Source: Iodidimonas sp. SYSU 1G8 (lineage in GTDB: Bacteria; Pseudomonadota; Alphaproteobacteria; SMXS01). From it: DNA of 64,000 nt. This document shows, one piece after another, positions 53,457 through 63,570 of the stretch (its first letter is position 1; the number at the start of each line of letters is the position of its first letter). The stretch spans positions 930,001 through 994,000 of the forward strand of contig NZ_JBBYXJ010000002.1 of NCBI RefSeq assembly GCF_039655775.1, written 5' to 3'. Position numbers and translations under genes: made by a program. The notes under the pieces were generated by a model. It worked only from the letters and a program-made list of their open reading frames with translations, searched no databases and was not told where the DNA came from.

Positions 53457-54836
53457 ATGACCAAGAAATGGTCGCCGGACAGCTGGAGAGCGCTGCCGGC
53501 CAAGCACATCCCGACCTACCCGGACCCGGCCGCTTTGGCCGAGGTGGAGACGACTCTGAAGTCGTATCCGCCGCTGGTGTTCGCGGGCGAGGCGCGCAGC
53601 CTTAAGCAGGAACTGGCGGAAGTGGCCGCGGGCCGCGCTTTTCTGCTGCAGGGCGGCGACTGTGCCGAGAGCTTCGCCGAGTTCCATCCGGACAACATCC
53701 GCGACACGTTCCGCGTGCTGCTGCAGATGGCCGTTGCCCTGACCTGGGCGGCGTCGTGCCCGGTGGTGAAGGTGGGCCGCATCGCCGGCCAGTTCGCCAA
53801 GCCGCGCTCCAGCGACATCGAGGAAATCGATGGCGTCACCCTGGAGAGCTACAAGGGCGACAACATCAACGGCATGGAGTTCACGCCGGAAGCGCGCCGT
53901 CCCGATCCGCAGCGCCTGGTGCGCGCCTATTCCCAGTCGGCGGCCACGCTGAACCTGATCCGCGCCTTCGCCCAGGGCGGCTATGCCGACCTGCACCGCG
54001 TTCATGGCTGGATCCAGGGCTTCGTCGCCAATTCGCCGGCCGGCTCGCGCTACCAGGAACTGGCCGACCGCATTTCCGAGGCGCTGGCCTTCATGGAAGC
54101 GTGCGGCGTCACCTCGGAGACCGCACCGGTCCTGCGCCAGACCAGTTTCTACACCTCGCACGAGGCGCTACTGCTCGGCTTCGAGCAGGCCATGACCCGC
54201 GTCGATTCGACGACGGGCGACTGGTACGACACGTCGGCCCATATGCTGTGGATCGGCGAGCGCACCCGTGGGCTCGACGAGGCGCATGTGGAATTCATGC
54301 GCGGCATCAAGAACCCGATCGGCTGCAAGGTCGGCCCGACCATGCATCCGGACGACCTGATCCGCCTGATCGACGCGCTGAACCCTGAGAACGAGGCCGG
54401 CCGCCTGACGCTCATCACCCGCATGGGCGCTGAGAAGGTGGGAGACATCCTGCCCGCGCTGGTGCGCAAGGTGAAGCAGGAAGGCCGTCAGGTCGTGTGG
54501 TCGTGCGATCCCATGCATGGCAACACCATCAAGTCGACCAGCGGCTACAAGACCCGTCCGGTCGACCGGGTGCTGGCGGAGGTGCGCGGCTTCTTCGGCG
54601 TGCATCAGGCCGAAGGCACCTATGCCGGCGGGGTCCATTTCGAGATGACCGGCCAGGACGTGACCGAGTGCATGGGCGGCGCCCAGGCGATCACGGCCGA
54701 GGGTCTGAAGGATCGCTATCACACCCATTGCGATCCACGGCTCAACGGCAGCCAGGCGCTCGAGCTGGCCTTCATCATCGCCGAAGGTATCCGCAAGGAA
54801 CGCGGCGGCATCGCCCGCGTCGCCGCTGCTTCCTGA
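53457..54836 (+). CDS. 3-deoxy-7-phosphoheptulonate synthase, class II
   Basis: First step of the shikimate pathway, joining PEP and erythrose-4-P. The 459-residue protein matches the plant/alphaproteobacterial type II family: [15 protein letters not shown] at the start, [11 protein letters not shown] with the metal cysteine (C~66), [14 protein letters not shown] and the C-terminal [10 protein letters not shown]...[15 protein letters not shown]. It is not homologous in close sequence to E. coli AroF/G/H. Confidence 0.95.
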   Translation: MTKKWSPDSWRALPAKHIPTYPDPAALAEVETTLKSYPPLVFAGEARSLKQELAEVAAGRAFLLQGGDCAESFAEFHPDNIRDTFRVLLQMAVALTWAASCPVVKVGRIAGQFAKPRSSDIEEIDGVTLESYKGDNINGMEFTPEARRPDPQRLVRAYSQSAATLNLIRAFAQGGYADLHRVHGWIQGFVANSPAGSRYQELADRISEALAFMEACGVTSETAPVLRQTSFYTSHEALLLGFEQAMTRVDSTTGDWYDTSAHMLWIGERTRGLDEAHVEFMRGIKNPIGCKVGPTMHPDDLIRLIDALNPENEAGRLTLITRMGAEKVGDILPALVRKVKQEGRQVVWSCDPMHGNTIKSTSGYKTRPVDRVLAEVRGFFGVHQAEGTYAGGVHFEMTGQDVTECMGGAQAITAEGLKDRYHTHCDPRLNGSQALELAFIIAEGIRKERGGIARVAAAS

Positions 54837-54900
54837 CCGTTCTTCCGTCATCCCGGTCACTCCGGGAGGCGGTCGAAGGCCTGAAGTGCCGCAGCCATCG

Positions 54901-54927
54901 CATGATCCCGGCTGGCCCGGGATCATG
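54901..54927. repeat. Perfect 11-bp hairpin in the class II DAHP synthase-nadE gap
   Basis: CATGATCCCGG-ctggc-CCGGGATCATG is a perfect inverted repeat. It is preceded at 54847 by a related GTCATCCCGG, together resembling a REP-type unit of another family. No T run follows, so it is not a standard terminator. Confidence 0.7.
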
Positions 54928-54998
54928 GCTTTACTTGGTGTGGCCGCCGGTCCAAAACGTCTTGCGGAACCGGCTTCCTCTCGACGGATTTACGTTGC

Positions 54999-56690
54999 AT
55001 GACCGACAGTCTCACCATCGCGCTGGCGCAGCTCAATCCCACCCTTGGCGATGTCAGCGGCAACATGGCGAAAATCCGCGCCGCGCGCCGTGACGCGGCG
55101 GCGGCGGGCGCCGATCTGGTGGTCTATTCCGAACTGGTCGTGGCCGGCTATCCGCCCGAGGACCTGATGCTGAAGCCGGCCTTCCAGGAAGACGTGGAAG
55201 AGGCGGTAAAGGCACTGGCGCGCGATACCGCCGATGGCGGTCCGGCCATGCTGATCGGCACCAGCTGGCGCGAGGACGGCAAGTCGCACAATGCTGCGCT
55301 TCTGCTGGATGGCGGCGAGATCGCGGCCCGACGTTACAAACATCATCTCCCCAATTACGGCGTGTTCGACGAAATCCGGATCTTCGAGGCAGGGCCGTTG
55401 CCCGGGCCGATGAATTTCCGCGGCGTGCGGCTCGGCGTCATGGTGTGCGAGGACATGTGGTTTCCGGATGTCACGGAATGCCTGCAGGAAACCGGCGCCG
55501 AAATCCTGGTCGTGCCCAATGGTTCGCCGTTCGAGCTGGGCAAGATGGATCGGCGCACCCAGCTCGCGGTGCAGCGGGTCACCGAGAGCGGCCTGCCGCT
55601 GATCTACGTCAACCAGGTGGGCGGCCAGGACGAGATCGTCTTCGACGGCATTTCCTTCGTCATGAACACCGACCGCACGGTGCCGGTGCGCATGGCCGGC
55701 TGGCAAGAGGGCCTGACGCTCACGCGCTGGCGGCGTGACGGGGCTTCGTGGCGCTGCGAGGCCGGCGAGAAGACCCGCTATCCGGAAGGCCTCGAGGAAA
55801 TCTACCACGCCATGATGCTCGGCCTGCGGGACTACGTGAACAAGAACCGGTTTCCGGGGATCGTGCTGGGCATGTCGGGCGGCATCGACAGCGCCTTGTC
55901 GGCGGCTGTCGCCGTCGATGCGCTGGGCGCCGACCGCGTGCGCTGCGTGATGATGCCTTACCGCTACACCAGCTCGGAAAGCGTGCGCGATGCCGAGCTG
56001 TGCTCGCGGGCGCTGGGCGCGCAGCATGAGGTCATTCCCATCGAGGCCGCCGTGAACGGCTTCCTTTCCATGCTGGCGCCCGCGTTCGAGGGCCGGCAGG
56101 CGGACACGACGGAGGAAAATCTTCAGGCCCGCGCCCGCGGTATCACCCTGATGGCCCTGTCCAACAAGTTCGGTCACATGGTGCTGACCACCGGCAACAA
56201 GTCGGAAATGTCCGTCGGCTACGCCACGCTCTACGGCGACATGTGCGGCGGGTATTCGGTGCTCAAGGACGTTTACAAGACGACCGTCTTCGAGCTGGCG
56301 CGTTGGCGGAACGCCCATCTCCCCGAAGGCGCGCTGGGATCGGCCCAGATCGTCATTCCCGAGAACATCATCACCCGGCCGCCGTCCGCGGAGTTGCGGG
56401 AAAACCAGACCGACCAGGACAATCTGCCACCCTATGACGTGCTGGACGATATTCTCGAGTGCCTGATCGAGAACGAAATGGGCTTCGAGGACATCGTGGC
56501 GCGCGGCCATGACGCGGCCATCGTCCAGCGGATCGAGCATTTGGTCTATGTGGCGGAGTACAAAAGGCGGCAGGCGCCGCCGGGCGTCAAGATCACCCGC
56601 CGCAATTTTGGCCGCGACCGTCGCTATCCGATCACCAACGGCTTCCGCGACGCGCGGCCCTCCAGCCGACACCGTGAGTTCAGCGCATGA
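54999..56690 (+). CDS. nadE: Glutamine-dependent NAD+ synthase
   Basis: Amidates deamido-NAD to NAD. The 563-residue protein has an N-terminal nitrilase-type glutaminase with E45 (VVYSELVVAG), K114 (YKHHLPNYG) and C150 (LGVMVCEDMW), then a C-terminal ATP pyrophosphatase with LGMSGGIDSAL (~285) and TTGNKSEMSVGY. The start overlaps nothing, but its end overlaps gltX by 4 bases (ATGA). Confidence 0.96.
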   Translation: MTDSLTIALAQLNPTLGDVSGNMAKIRAARRDAAAAGADLVVYSELVVAGYPPEDLMLKPAFQEDVEEAVKALARDTADGGPAMLIGTSWREDGKSHNAALLLDGGEIAARRYKHHLPNYGVFDEIRIFEAGPLPGPMNFRGVRLGVMVCEDMWFPDVTECLQETGAEILVVPNGSPFELGKMDRRTQLAVQRVTESGLPLIYVNQVGGQDEIVFDGISFVMNTDRTVPVRMAGWQEGLTLTRWRRDGASWRCEAGEKTRYPEGLEEIYHAMMLGLRDYVNKNRFPGIVLGMSGGIDSALSAAVAVDALGADRVRCVMMPYRYTSSESVRDAELCSRALGAQHEVIPIEAAVNGFLSMLAPAFEGRQADTTEENLQARARGITLMALSNKFGHMVLTTGNKSEMSVGYATLYGDMCGGYSVLKDVYKTTVFELARWRNAHLPEGALGSAQIVIPENIITRPPSAELRENQTDQDNLPPYDVLDDILECLIENEMGFEDIVARGHDAAIVQRIEHLVYVAEYKRRQAPPGVKITRRNFGRDRRYPITNGFRDARPSSRHREFSA

Positions 56691-58006
56691 GCGTGCGGCT
56701 TCGTTTCGCGCCGAGCCCGACGGGTCATCTCCACGTCGGCAACGTTCGCACCGCGCTGGTCAATTTCCTGTTCACCCGGCAGCAGGGCGGCATCTTCATG
56801 CTGCGCATGGACGACACGGACGCGGAACGCTCCACCGGGGCCTTCGCGGATGCCATCGAGGAGGACCTGCGCTGGCTCGGCCTGAAATGGGATACGTCCG
56901 CGCACCAGTCGCACCGCACCGAGGCCTATGACGCGGCGGTGGCGCGGCTGAAGGCGTCGGGCCGCCTCTATCCGTGCTATGAAACCGCTCAGGAACTGGA
57001 ACTGCGCCGAAAGGTTCTGCTGTCGCGCGGCCTGCCGCCTGTCTACGAGCGCACCGCATTGGCGCTGACGGCCGAGGACAAGGCGCGCCTCGAAGCCGAG
57101 GGCCGCCGGCCGCACTGGCGTTTTCTGCTCAACCGCGAGCCGGTCACCTGGCAAGACGGGGTGCGGGGCGCTGTGACGTTCGATACGGCGACCCTCTCCG
57201 ACCCGGTGCTGGTGCGCGAAGACGGGACCCTGCTCTACACACTGCCATCCTGCGTGGACGATATCGACTTCCACATCACTCACGTGTTCCGGGGCGAGGA
57301 CCACGTCACCAACACGGCGGCCCAGATCGAGATTTTCCGGGCGCTCGGCGGTACGCCGCCACAGTTCGCCCACTTCGCCCTGCTGACCGGCGCCGGCGGC
57401 GAGGGTCTGTCGAAGCGGGCGGGGTCGCTGGCGATCCGCGATCTGCGTGCCCGGGGCATCGAGCCCATGGCCATCAACAGCCTGCTGGCGCGCATCGGGA
57501 CCTCCGAGCCGGTCGAGCCCTTCGCCGACCTAGCGCCGCTGGTCTACAGTTTCGACATGGCCACGTTCGGCCGCTCGGCGGCGCGGTTCGACCCGAACGA
57601 CCTGGAGTTGCTGAACGCCCGTATCGTGCACCAGCTGCACTATTCGGCTGTCGCCGACCGGCTGCCCGGCGTGACCGAGGCGCTATGGGACGCCGTCCGT
57701 GCCAATCTGGGCAAGGTGAGCGACGCGCTGGAGTGGCTGCGGATCGTCGAGGGCCCTATTTCCCCGGTCGTCGAGGATGCGGACTACCTGCGCCAGGCCG
57801 CCGAGTTGCTGCCGCCGCTGCCGTGGGATGCATCGTCCTGGGGCGAATGGACCGCCGCCATCAAGCAGGCGACGGGCCGCAAGGGCCGCGACCTGTTCCA
57901 TCCGCTGCGCCTCGCGCTGACCGGCAAGGAACAGGGGCCGGAGATGAAGCTGCTGTTGCCGCAGATCGGTCCCCGGCAGGTGCGGGAACGGCTTACATCG
58001 TCCTGA
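56687..58006 (+). CDS. gltX: Glutamyl-tRNA synthetase
   Basis: Charges tRNA-Glu (possibly also tRNA-Gln). The 439-residue protein has class I signatures RFAPSPTGHLHVGN (6-19) and the KMSKS equivalent GLSKRAGSLA. At about 440 residues it is shorter than E. coli GltX (about 470). Many alphaproteobacteria have two GltX copies, and this could be either one. It is coupled to nadE by ATGA. Confidence 0.94.
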   Translation: MSVRLRFAPSPTGHLHVGNVRTALVNFLFTRQQGGIFMLRMDDTDAERSTGAFADAIEEDLRWLGLKWDTSAHQSHRTEAYDAAVARLKASGRLYPCYETAQELELRRKVLLSRGLPPVYERTALALTAEDKARLEAEGRRPHWRFLLNREPVTWQDGVRGAVTFDTATLSDPVLVREDGTLLYTLPSCVDDIDFHITHVFRGEDHVTNTAAQIEIFRALGGTPPQFAHFALLTGAGGEGLSKRAGSLAIRDLRARGIEPMAINSLLARIGTSEPVEPFADLAPLVYSFDMATFGRSAARFDPNDLELLNARIVHQLHYSAVADRLPGVTEALWDAVRANLGKVSDALEWLRIVEGPISPVVEDADYLRQAAELLPPLPWDASSWGEWTAAIKQATGRKGRDLFHPLRLALTGKEQGPEMKLLLPQIGPRQVRERLTSS

Positions 58007-58112
58007 ACGTACCGTCATTTCGCCGGTGGCGCGGCATGACGGGCGGCAGCCATGACTTGCCGCTCTCCGTACAGTGCGTTATAGCCCCCGAACCTGATTT
58101 GTTGGCGGACCC

Positions 58113-59498
58113 ATGGACCTGATCCTCTACAACACCCTGGCGCGCGAAAAGCAGCGCTTCGAGCCGATCGACGAGACGAATGTGCGTCTCTATGTCTGCG
58201 GCCCGACGGTCTATGATTTCGCCCATATCGGCAATGCGCGCCCCGTGGTGGTGTTCGACGTCCTGTTCCGCCTGCTGCGCGATCTGTACGGCGACGACGC
58301 CGTGACGTATGTGCGCAACATCACGGACGTGGACGACAAGATCAATGCGCGCGCCGCCGAGTCCGGCGAAACCATCCGCGAGATCACCGAAAGGACGGCG
58401 GCCGCTTTTCACGAGGACATGGATGCGCTGGGCGCGCTGCGCCCGACCATCGAGCCGCGTGCCACCGAGCACATCGCGCAGATGATCGCGATGATCGAAA
58501 AGCTGATTGCCCGCGGTCACGCCTACGAGGCGGAAGGGCATGTGCTGTTCTCCGTCGGCAGCGACCCGAACTACGGCACGCTGTCCGGCCGGTCCATGGA
58601 CGAGATGATCGCCGGCGCCCGCGTCGAAGTGGCGCCCTACAAGAAGGACGCCGCCGACTTCGTGCTCTGGAAGCCGTCCACGCCCGACCTGCCGGGCTGG
58701 GAAAGCCCATGGGGTCGCGGCCGTCCCGGCTGGCATATCGAGTGCTCGGCCATGGGCGCGGCGCATCTGGGCGAGGTGTTCGACATCCATGGCGGCGGCA
58801 TCGACCTGATCTTTCCGCATCACGAGAACGAGATCGCGCAGAGCGCGTGCGCCCATTCGGGTCAGCCGCATGCCAATTACTGGATGCACAATGGCTTCCT
58901 GATGGTGGAAGGCGAGAAGATGTCCAAGTCTCTGGGCAACTTCTTCACCGTGCGCGACCTGCTGGCCGACTGGCCAGGCGAGGTGCTGCGCTACACCATG
59001 CTCGCCAGCCATTACCGCCAGCCGCTGGACTGGACCAAGGTCGGCATGCAGCAGGCCCGCGAGAGCCTGGACCGGCTTTACCGCACGCTGAAGGCGTTCG
59101 AGGATATCGATACCGTCGAGGCCGATGTGCCCGACTCCGTGCTCGCGCCGCTGCTGGAAGATCTGAACACCCCGCTGGCGCTGGCGGCGCTGCACGAGCT
59201 GGCGACAAAGGCCAACAAGGCCAAGAACGACCCGACGCGCGGCAAGTACAAGGCGCTGCTGCTCGCGGGCGGTAAGTTCCTCGGCCTGTTCGGCAGCGAG
59301 CCGGATGACTGGCTGAAGCGCCGGACCGGGCAGGAAACGGGCCCGTCCGAAGGCGAGATCGAACAACTGATCGCCGACCGCATCGCCGCGCGCCAGAACA
59401 AGGATTTCGCCGAGGCGGATCGAATTAGAGGCACCCTTGCCGATCAGGGCATCATCCTGGAGGATGGCCCTCAAGGGACCACTTGGCGGCGGGGTTAG
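58113..59498 (+). CDS. cysS: Cysteinyl-tRNA synthetase
   Basis: Charges tRNA-Cys. The 461-residue protein has the zinc-binding [16 protein letters not shown] (residues 29-44, HIGH form HIGN), the zinc ligands ECSAMG and HHENE, and [14 protein letters not shown]. The C-terminal part with [18 protein letters not shown] is the family tail. Confidence 0.97.
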   Translation: MDLILYNTLAREKQRFEPIDETNVRLYVCGPTVYDFAHIGNARPVVVFDVLFRLLRDLYGDDAVTYVRNITDVDDKINARAAESGETIREITERTAAAFHEDMDALGALRPTIEPRATEHIAQMIAMIEKLIARGHAYEAEGHVLFSVGSDPNYGTLSGRSMDEMIAGARVEVAPYKKDAADFVLWKPSTPDLPGWESPWGRGRPGWHIECSAMGAAHLGEVFDIHGGGIDLIFPHHENEIAQSACAHSGQPHANYWMHNGFLMVEGEKMSKSLGNFFTVRDLLADWPGEVLRYTMLASHYRQPLDWTKVGMQQARESLDRLYRTLKAFEDIDTVEADVPDSVLAPLLEDLNTPLALAALHELATKANKAKNDPTRGKYKALLLAGGKFLGLFGSEPDDWLKRRTGQETGPSEGEIEQLIADRIAARQNKDFAEADRIRGTLADQGIILEDGPQGTTWRRG

Positions 59499-59612
59499 TT
59501 TCTGGTCCAAGGCCCCTTCGGGGGTAAACGGAAGCGAGGCGGTGGTGTAAGCTGCCGCCCGTGCCGGGAGGCTGACGGCCTGTCGGCACACGGGGACGAG
59601 AAAGACACGAAC

Positions 59613-61223
59613 ATGGCCCGCGAGAGGCTTTATCTATTCGACACCACTTTGCGTGATGGCGCCCAGACCCAGGGCGTGGACTTTTCGGTGCACGACAAGC
59701 ACCGTATCGCGGCGGAACTGGATGCGCTCGGCATCGACTATATCGAAGGCGGCTGGCCCGGCGCGAACCCGACCGACACCGATTTCTTCGCCAGCCCGCC
59801 CGCGCTGAAACGCGCCACCTTCACCGCCTTCGGCATGACGCACCGTCCTGGGCGCAGCGCCGCCAACGATCCCGGCCTGTCCGACCTGCTCGACACGACG
59901 GCGCCAGCCGTGTGCATCGTGGGCAAGAGCTGGGACTATCAGGTCGATGTGGCGCTGGGCATCCCGCGCGAGGAGAACGTCACGATCATCGGCGCCAGTA
60001 TCGCCGAGATCCGGAAGCGCGGCCGCGAGCCCATGCTGGACGCCGAGCATTTCTTCGACGGCTACAAGGCCAATCCCGACTATGCCATGCAGTGCGTGCG
60101 CGCGGCCGCCGAGGCCGGCGCCCGCTGGATCGTGCTGTGCGACACCAATGGCGGCACCCTGCCGCACGAGGTATTGCGCATCGTCCAGGAGGTGACACGG
60201 GAAATCCCCGGCGACCGGCTGGGCATCCATACCCATAACGACACCGAGAACGCGGTCGCCAACACGCTGGCCGCCGTTCTGGGCGGCGTGCGCCAGCTTC
60301 AGGGCACCATCAACGGCCTGGGCGAGCGCTGCGGCAATGCCAATCTGATCTCGCTGATCCCGACCCTGATGCTGAAGCCGGAATTCGCCGAGCGGTTCGA
60401 GACGGGCATTCCGGCCGAGAATCTGCGCAAGCTCAAGCACGTCTCCCACGTGCTGGATGAAATCCTCAATCGCGCGCCGAACCGGCACCAGCCTTACGTC
60501 GGCGACAACGCGTTCGCCCACAAGGGCGGGCTGCACGCGTCGGCTGTCGCAAAGGACCCGCATACCTACGAGCATGTCCCGCCCGAAGCGGTCGGCAATG
60601 CGCGCAAGATCCTGGTCTCCAACCAGGCGGGGAAATCCAACATCGTCCAGCGGCTGACCGAACTGGGAATCACGATCCCTGGCAATCATCCGGGCATCGG
60701 GCGGTTGCTCGACGAGGTGAAGGAAGCCGAAGCGCAGGGCCTGTCCTATGACGGCGCGGAGGCCAGCTTCGAGCTGCTCGCCCGGCGCGCGCTGGGTCTG
60801 CTGCCGCGCTATTTCGACACACAGAGTTACCGGGTGCTGGTCGAGCGCCGATACAATGCGCATGGCGAGCTCGTCACCATGGCCGAGGCCACGGTGAAGG
60901 TCTCGGTCGATGGCGAGAACCTGATTTCCGCCGGGGAGGGGAATGGTCCGGTCAACGCGCTGGATCAGGCGCTGCGCAAGGATCTGGGCCGCTACTCCTC
61001 GTATATCGAGGATTTGAGGCTGATCGACTACAAGGTGCGCATCCTCAACACGCGCGGCACGGAAGCAACCACACGGGTGTTGATCGAAAGCGGCGATTCG
61101 AAAGGCAACCGGTGGTTCACGGTCGGCGTTTCGCCCAACATCGTGGATGCGTCCTACCAGGCCCTGAACGACAGCCTTGTCTATAAGCTGCTGCGTGACG
61201 ACGCGCCGCCGGCGACAAAATAG
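59613..61223 (+). CDS. cimA: (R)-citramalate synthase
   Basis: Condenses pyruvate and acetyl-CoA to citramalate, the pyruvate route to 2-oxobutyrate and isoleucine. The 536-residue protein has the HMGL-type barrel with FDTTLRDGAQTQGVDFSV (9-26), HTHNDTENAVAN and a C-terminal LeuA-type allosteric domain. Homology to CimA rather than LeuA is suggested by DTTLRDGAQTQGV and GGWPGANPTD. Isoleucine feedback is expected. Confidence 0.93.
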   Translation: MARERLYLFDTTLRDGAQTQGVDFSVHDKHRIAAELDALGIDYIEGGWPGANPTDTDFFASPPALKRATFTAFGMTHRPGRSAANDPGLSDLLDTTAPAVCIVGKSWDYQVDVALGIPREENVTIIGASIAEIRKRGREPMLDAEHFFDGYKANPDYAMQCVRAAAEAGARWIVLCDTNGGTLPHEVLRIVQEVTREIPGDRLGIHTHNDTENAVANTLAAVLGGVRQLQGTINGLGERCGNANLISLIPTLMLKPEFAERFETGIPAENLRKLKHVSHVLDEILNRAPNRHQPYVGDNAFAHKGGLHASAVAKDPHTYEHVPPEAVGNARKILVSNQAGKSNIVQRLTELGITIPGNHPGIGRLLDEVKEAEAQGLSYDGAEASFELLARRALGLLPRYFDTQSYRVLVERRYNAHGELVTMAEATVKVSVDGENLISAGEGNGPVNALDQALRKDLGRYSSYIEDLRLIDYKVRILNTRGTEATTRVLIESGDSKGNRWFTVGVSPNIVDASYQALNDSLVYKLLRDDAPPATK

Positions 61224-61314
61224 GCGGGGCGCTTCCTTTCCATCCAGTGACATGGGCCGGGACTGCGGCGTTTCCGGAACATGGTGTGTTGCGCCCGCGC
61301 AACAGCCACCGGCC

Positions 61315-61370
61315 CTGTCATCAAACAGTCATCATCCATTCACCAAGCAGTAACCTGCCACCCGTAGAGA
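61315..61370 (+). promoter_or_regulatory. Tandem Pho box and -10 upstream of the OprO/P-type porin
   Basis: Four 7-base direct repeats, CTGTCAT, CAGTCAT, CATTCAC and CAGTAAC, occur with exact 11-base periodicity at 61315, 61326, 61337 and 61348. This is the layout of two adjoining PhoB boxes (CTGTCAT-N4-CTGTCAT). Ten bases after the last repeat lies TAGAGA (61365-61370), a -10-like hexamer at the distance expected for PhoB-activated promoters. The transcript leader would be about 87 bases. Confidence 0.85.
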
Positions 61371-61463
61371 GGCATGGCTAAACGATGCGGCGCCCGGCGC
61401 TTGGGGGAGTCCTTGCAACAGGGGCACCGCATCGATCCATCCACTCAGGGAGTAGGTTCAGCA

Positions 61464-62882
61464 ATGCTAACCGGGAAACGCGCGAAGACGCTGGTAACAG
61501 CCGGTCTCGTAGCCGCGGGGACGATGTCCGTCGCGGGCGCCGCGCAGGCGCAGTCCAATGAACAACTGCTACGCATGATTCAGCAGCTGAACGAACAGGT
61601 CCAGAGCCTGTCGCAGCAGGTCGAAACCGCCAACATGAAGGGCGAACAGGCCGTCCTGGCGGCGGCGGATGCCTCGAAGAAGGCCTCCAGCGGCGAAGTG
61701 AAGTGGAAGTGGGGCCCGAGCCCGACCATCCAGAGCGGCGACGGCAAGTTCGAAATGCACGTCCGTGGCCGCATGCTGATCGATTTCGGCCACCTGTCCG
61801 ACTCCGCCAACAAGCAGGATCGTACGGGCACCGAATTCCGCGCCCTGCGCCTCGGCATCGAGGGCAAGGCCTGGAAGGACTTCAAGTACAAGATGGAAAT
61901 CGACTTCGCGACCAATGAAGTCGACATCACCGACGCCTATCTGGAATACGCCGGCTGGGACCCCTTCTATCTCCTGGTTGGTAACGCCAAGACCCCCAAC
62001 TCGCTGGAAGAGCTGACCAGCTCGCGCCACACGTCGCTGGTCGAACGCGGTGGTTTCACCGACGCTTTCAACTTCGAGCGGCGCCTGGGTATCCAGGCCG
62101 GTATCGTGCAGGATTGGTGGCGTGCCGACGCCGCCGTGACGGGCGCCGTGCTGGGTGCTCCGGACTCGAACTTCAACGACGAGGGTTACGCCATGGGTGC
62201 CCGCGTCGCCTTCTATCCGGAAATTGGCGACGGCAACATCATTCATGCCGGCGCGTCGGTACTGTACCGCAACTACAATAACGACATCGACACCCGCGAG
62301 GTCCGCTACCGCCAGCGTCCACATTCGCACCTGTCGGGCATCCGCTACATCGACACCAACACGCTCGACGCGGGCAGCGACATGTTCTTCGGCGTCGAAC
62401 TGGCCGCCGTGTTCGGTCCTTTCTGGGCAGAATCCGAGTATAGCTGGCTGAAGGTGAAGGACATTTCCGGCCAGCTTCAGAGCAAGGCCACCTTCGAAGG
62501 CGGTTACTTCGGTCTCGGCTGGTACCTCACCGGCGAAAGCCGCGGCTATGACGAAGGCCAGTGGGACCGCATCAAGAAGGTCAACAACCCGGTCTTCGAA
62601 GGCGGCTGGGGCGCTTGGGCGCTGGTCGGGCGTATCGACTATGTCGACCTGAACGATGCAATCCCGGGCAGCACCTGTGTCGTCGCCGCTTCCGGTATCT
62701 GCGGCGGTAAGCAGCTCACCTACATCGTCGGCGTGAACTGGCACCTCAACCGTCACGTGATGATGAAGTTCAACTACGCGCACTCCGACATCAGCGACGC
62801 GTTCGACAATCTGGGCGATACCTTCCCGGACGGAAAGAACAAGGTCGACAGCTTCGTCGCCCGTTTCCAGGTCGATTGGTAA
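61464..62882 (+). CDS. OprO/OprP-type phosphate/pyrophosphate-selective porin
   Basis: A 472-residue outer-membrane anion porin: signal peptide (KTLVTAGLVAAGTMSVAGA, cleavage near AQA-QS), a short coiled coil (LLRMIQQLNEQVQSLSQQV) for trimers, then beta-barrel strands with FRALRLGIEGKAWKDFKY and a terminal aromatic (FQVDW). OprO/P import phosphate and polyphosphate under starvation. The tandem Pho box upstream supports this. Start chosen at ATG before LTGKRAK, the signal peptide. Confidence 0.9.
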   Translation: MLTGKRAKTLVTAGLVAAGTMSVAGAAQAQSNEQLLRMIQQLNEQVQSLSQQVETANMKGEQAVLAAADASKKASSGEVKWKWGPSPTIQSGDGKFEMHVRGRMLIDFGHLSDSANKQDRTGTEFRALRLGIEGKAWKDFKYKMEIDFATNEVDITDAYLEYAGWDPFYLLVGNAKTPNSLEELTSSRHTSLVERGGFTDAFNFERRLGIQAGIVQDWWRADAAVTGAVLGAPDSNFNDEGYAMGARVAFYPEIGDGNIIHAGASVLYRNYNNDIDTREVRYRQRPHSHLSGIRYIDTNTLDAGSDMFFGVELAAVFGPFWAESEYSWLKVKDISGQLQSKATFEGGYFGLGWYLTGESRGYDEGQWDRIKKVNNPVFEGGWGAWALVGRIDYVDLNDAIPGSTCVVAASGICGGKQLTYIVGVNWHLNRHVMMKFNYAHSDISDAFDNLGDTFPDGKNKVDSFVARFQVDW

Positions 62883-62914
62883 GCATCTCTCCAGGGACTA
62901 TTTTCGTCCCGCGA

Positions 62915-62947
62915 CGGCCCACCGCGAGGTGGGCCGTTCTGTTTTGG
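62915..62947 (+). terminator. Terminator after the Pho-box porin
   Basis: A perfect 10-bp stem ACGGCCCACC / GGTGGGCCGT with loop GCGA is followed by TCTGTTTTG. Confidence 0.82.
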
Positions 62948-63003
62948 GGGCGGCCCGAGGCGAAATGTTTGGGTTGGGCCGATTTCCTGTATATTGACGG
63001 CCC

Positions 63004-63570
63004 ATGATCAGAATTCGTCCCCAGCGCGAGGCCGATCCGGCCGCGGTCGAGCTGCTGCTCGACAAATCCTTCGGTCCCGACCGCTCGAAGAAGACGGTCT
63101 ACCGCCTTCGCGAGGGCGTGCCGCCCCTGCCCGAACTCTGCTTCGCGGCGTTCGATGGCCGTGAATTGCGCGGCAGCCTGCAATTCTGGCCGATCCAGGT
63201 CCGCCCCCTGAGGTCGGATGGCGCGCCCGTGCCGGCGCTGCTGCTGGGACCACTCGCCGTCGATCCGGACTATGCGGGGCGCGGGATCGGCGTCGGCCTG
63301 ATGCGCGTCGGTCTGCAGAAGGCGGCGGCGCAGGGCCACCGCATCGTCATTCTGGTCGGCGATCTGCCCTACTACGCCCGCGTCGGCTTTGGCCGCAAGG
63401 GCGCGGAAGGGTTGCGCCTACCCGGGCCGGTCGATCCGGACCGTCTGCTGATCCGTGAACTGGTCGAAGGGGCCGCGACGGGGCTCGAGGGGCTCATCGA
63501 AAAGCCGGCAGCCGAAAAGGCCGTTGCCGATCCGGCCTCCGGCGCCACCAAACGGGAAGCTGCCCCATGA
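63004..63570 (+). CDS. GNAT family N-acetyltransferase (YhbS-like)
   Basis: A 188-residue acetyltransferase. LGPLAVDPDYAGRGIGVGLM carries the acetyl-CoA motif (RGIGVG as Q/RxxGxG), after the N-terminal RIRPQREADPAAVELLLD. The layout of LPYYARVGF and the preceding strands matches the YhbS subgroup. Substrate unknown. Its stop overlaps the DUF1285 start (ATGA). Confidence 0.88.
   Translation: MIRIRPQREADPAAVELLLDKSFGPDRSKKTVYRLREGVPPLPELCFAAFDGRELRGSLQFWPIQVRPLRSDGAPVPALLLGPLAVDPDYAGRGIGVGLMRVGLQKAAAQGHRIVILVGDLPYYARVGFGRKGAEGLRLPGPVDPDRLLIRELVEGAATGLEGLIEKPAAEKAVADPASGATKREAAP

Noticed and set aside
54901-54927. Hairpin after the class II DAHP synthase considered as a terminator
   Set aside because: The stem is perfect but no T tract follows on either strand; it is listed as a repeat instead.
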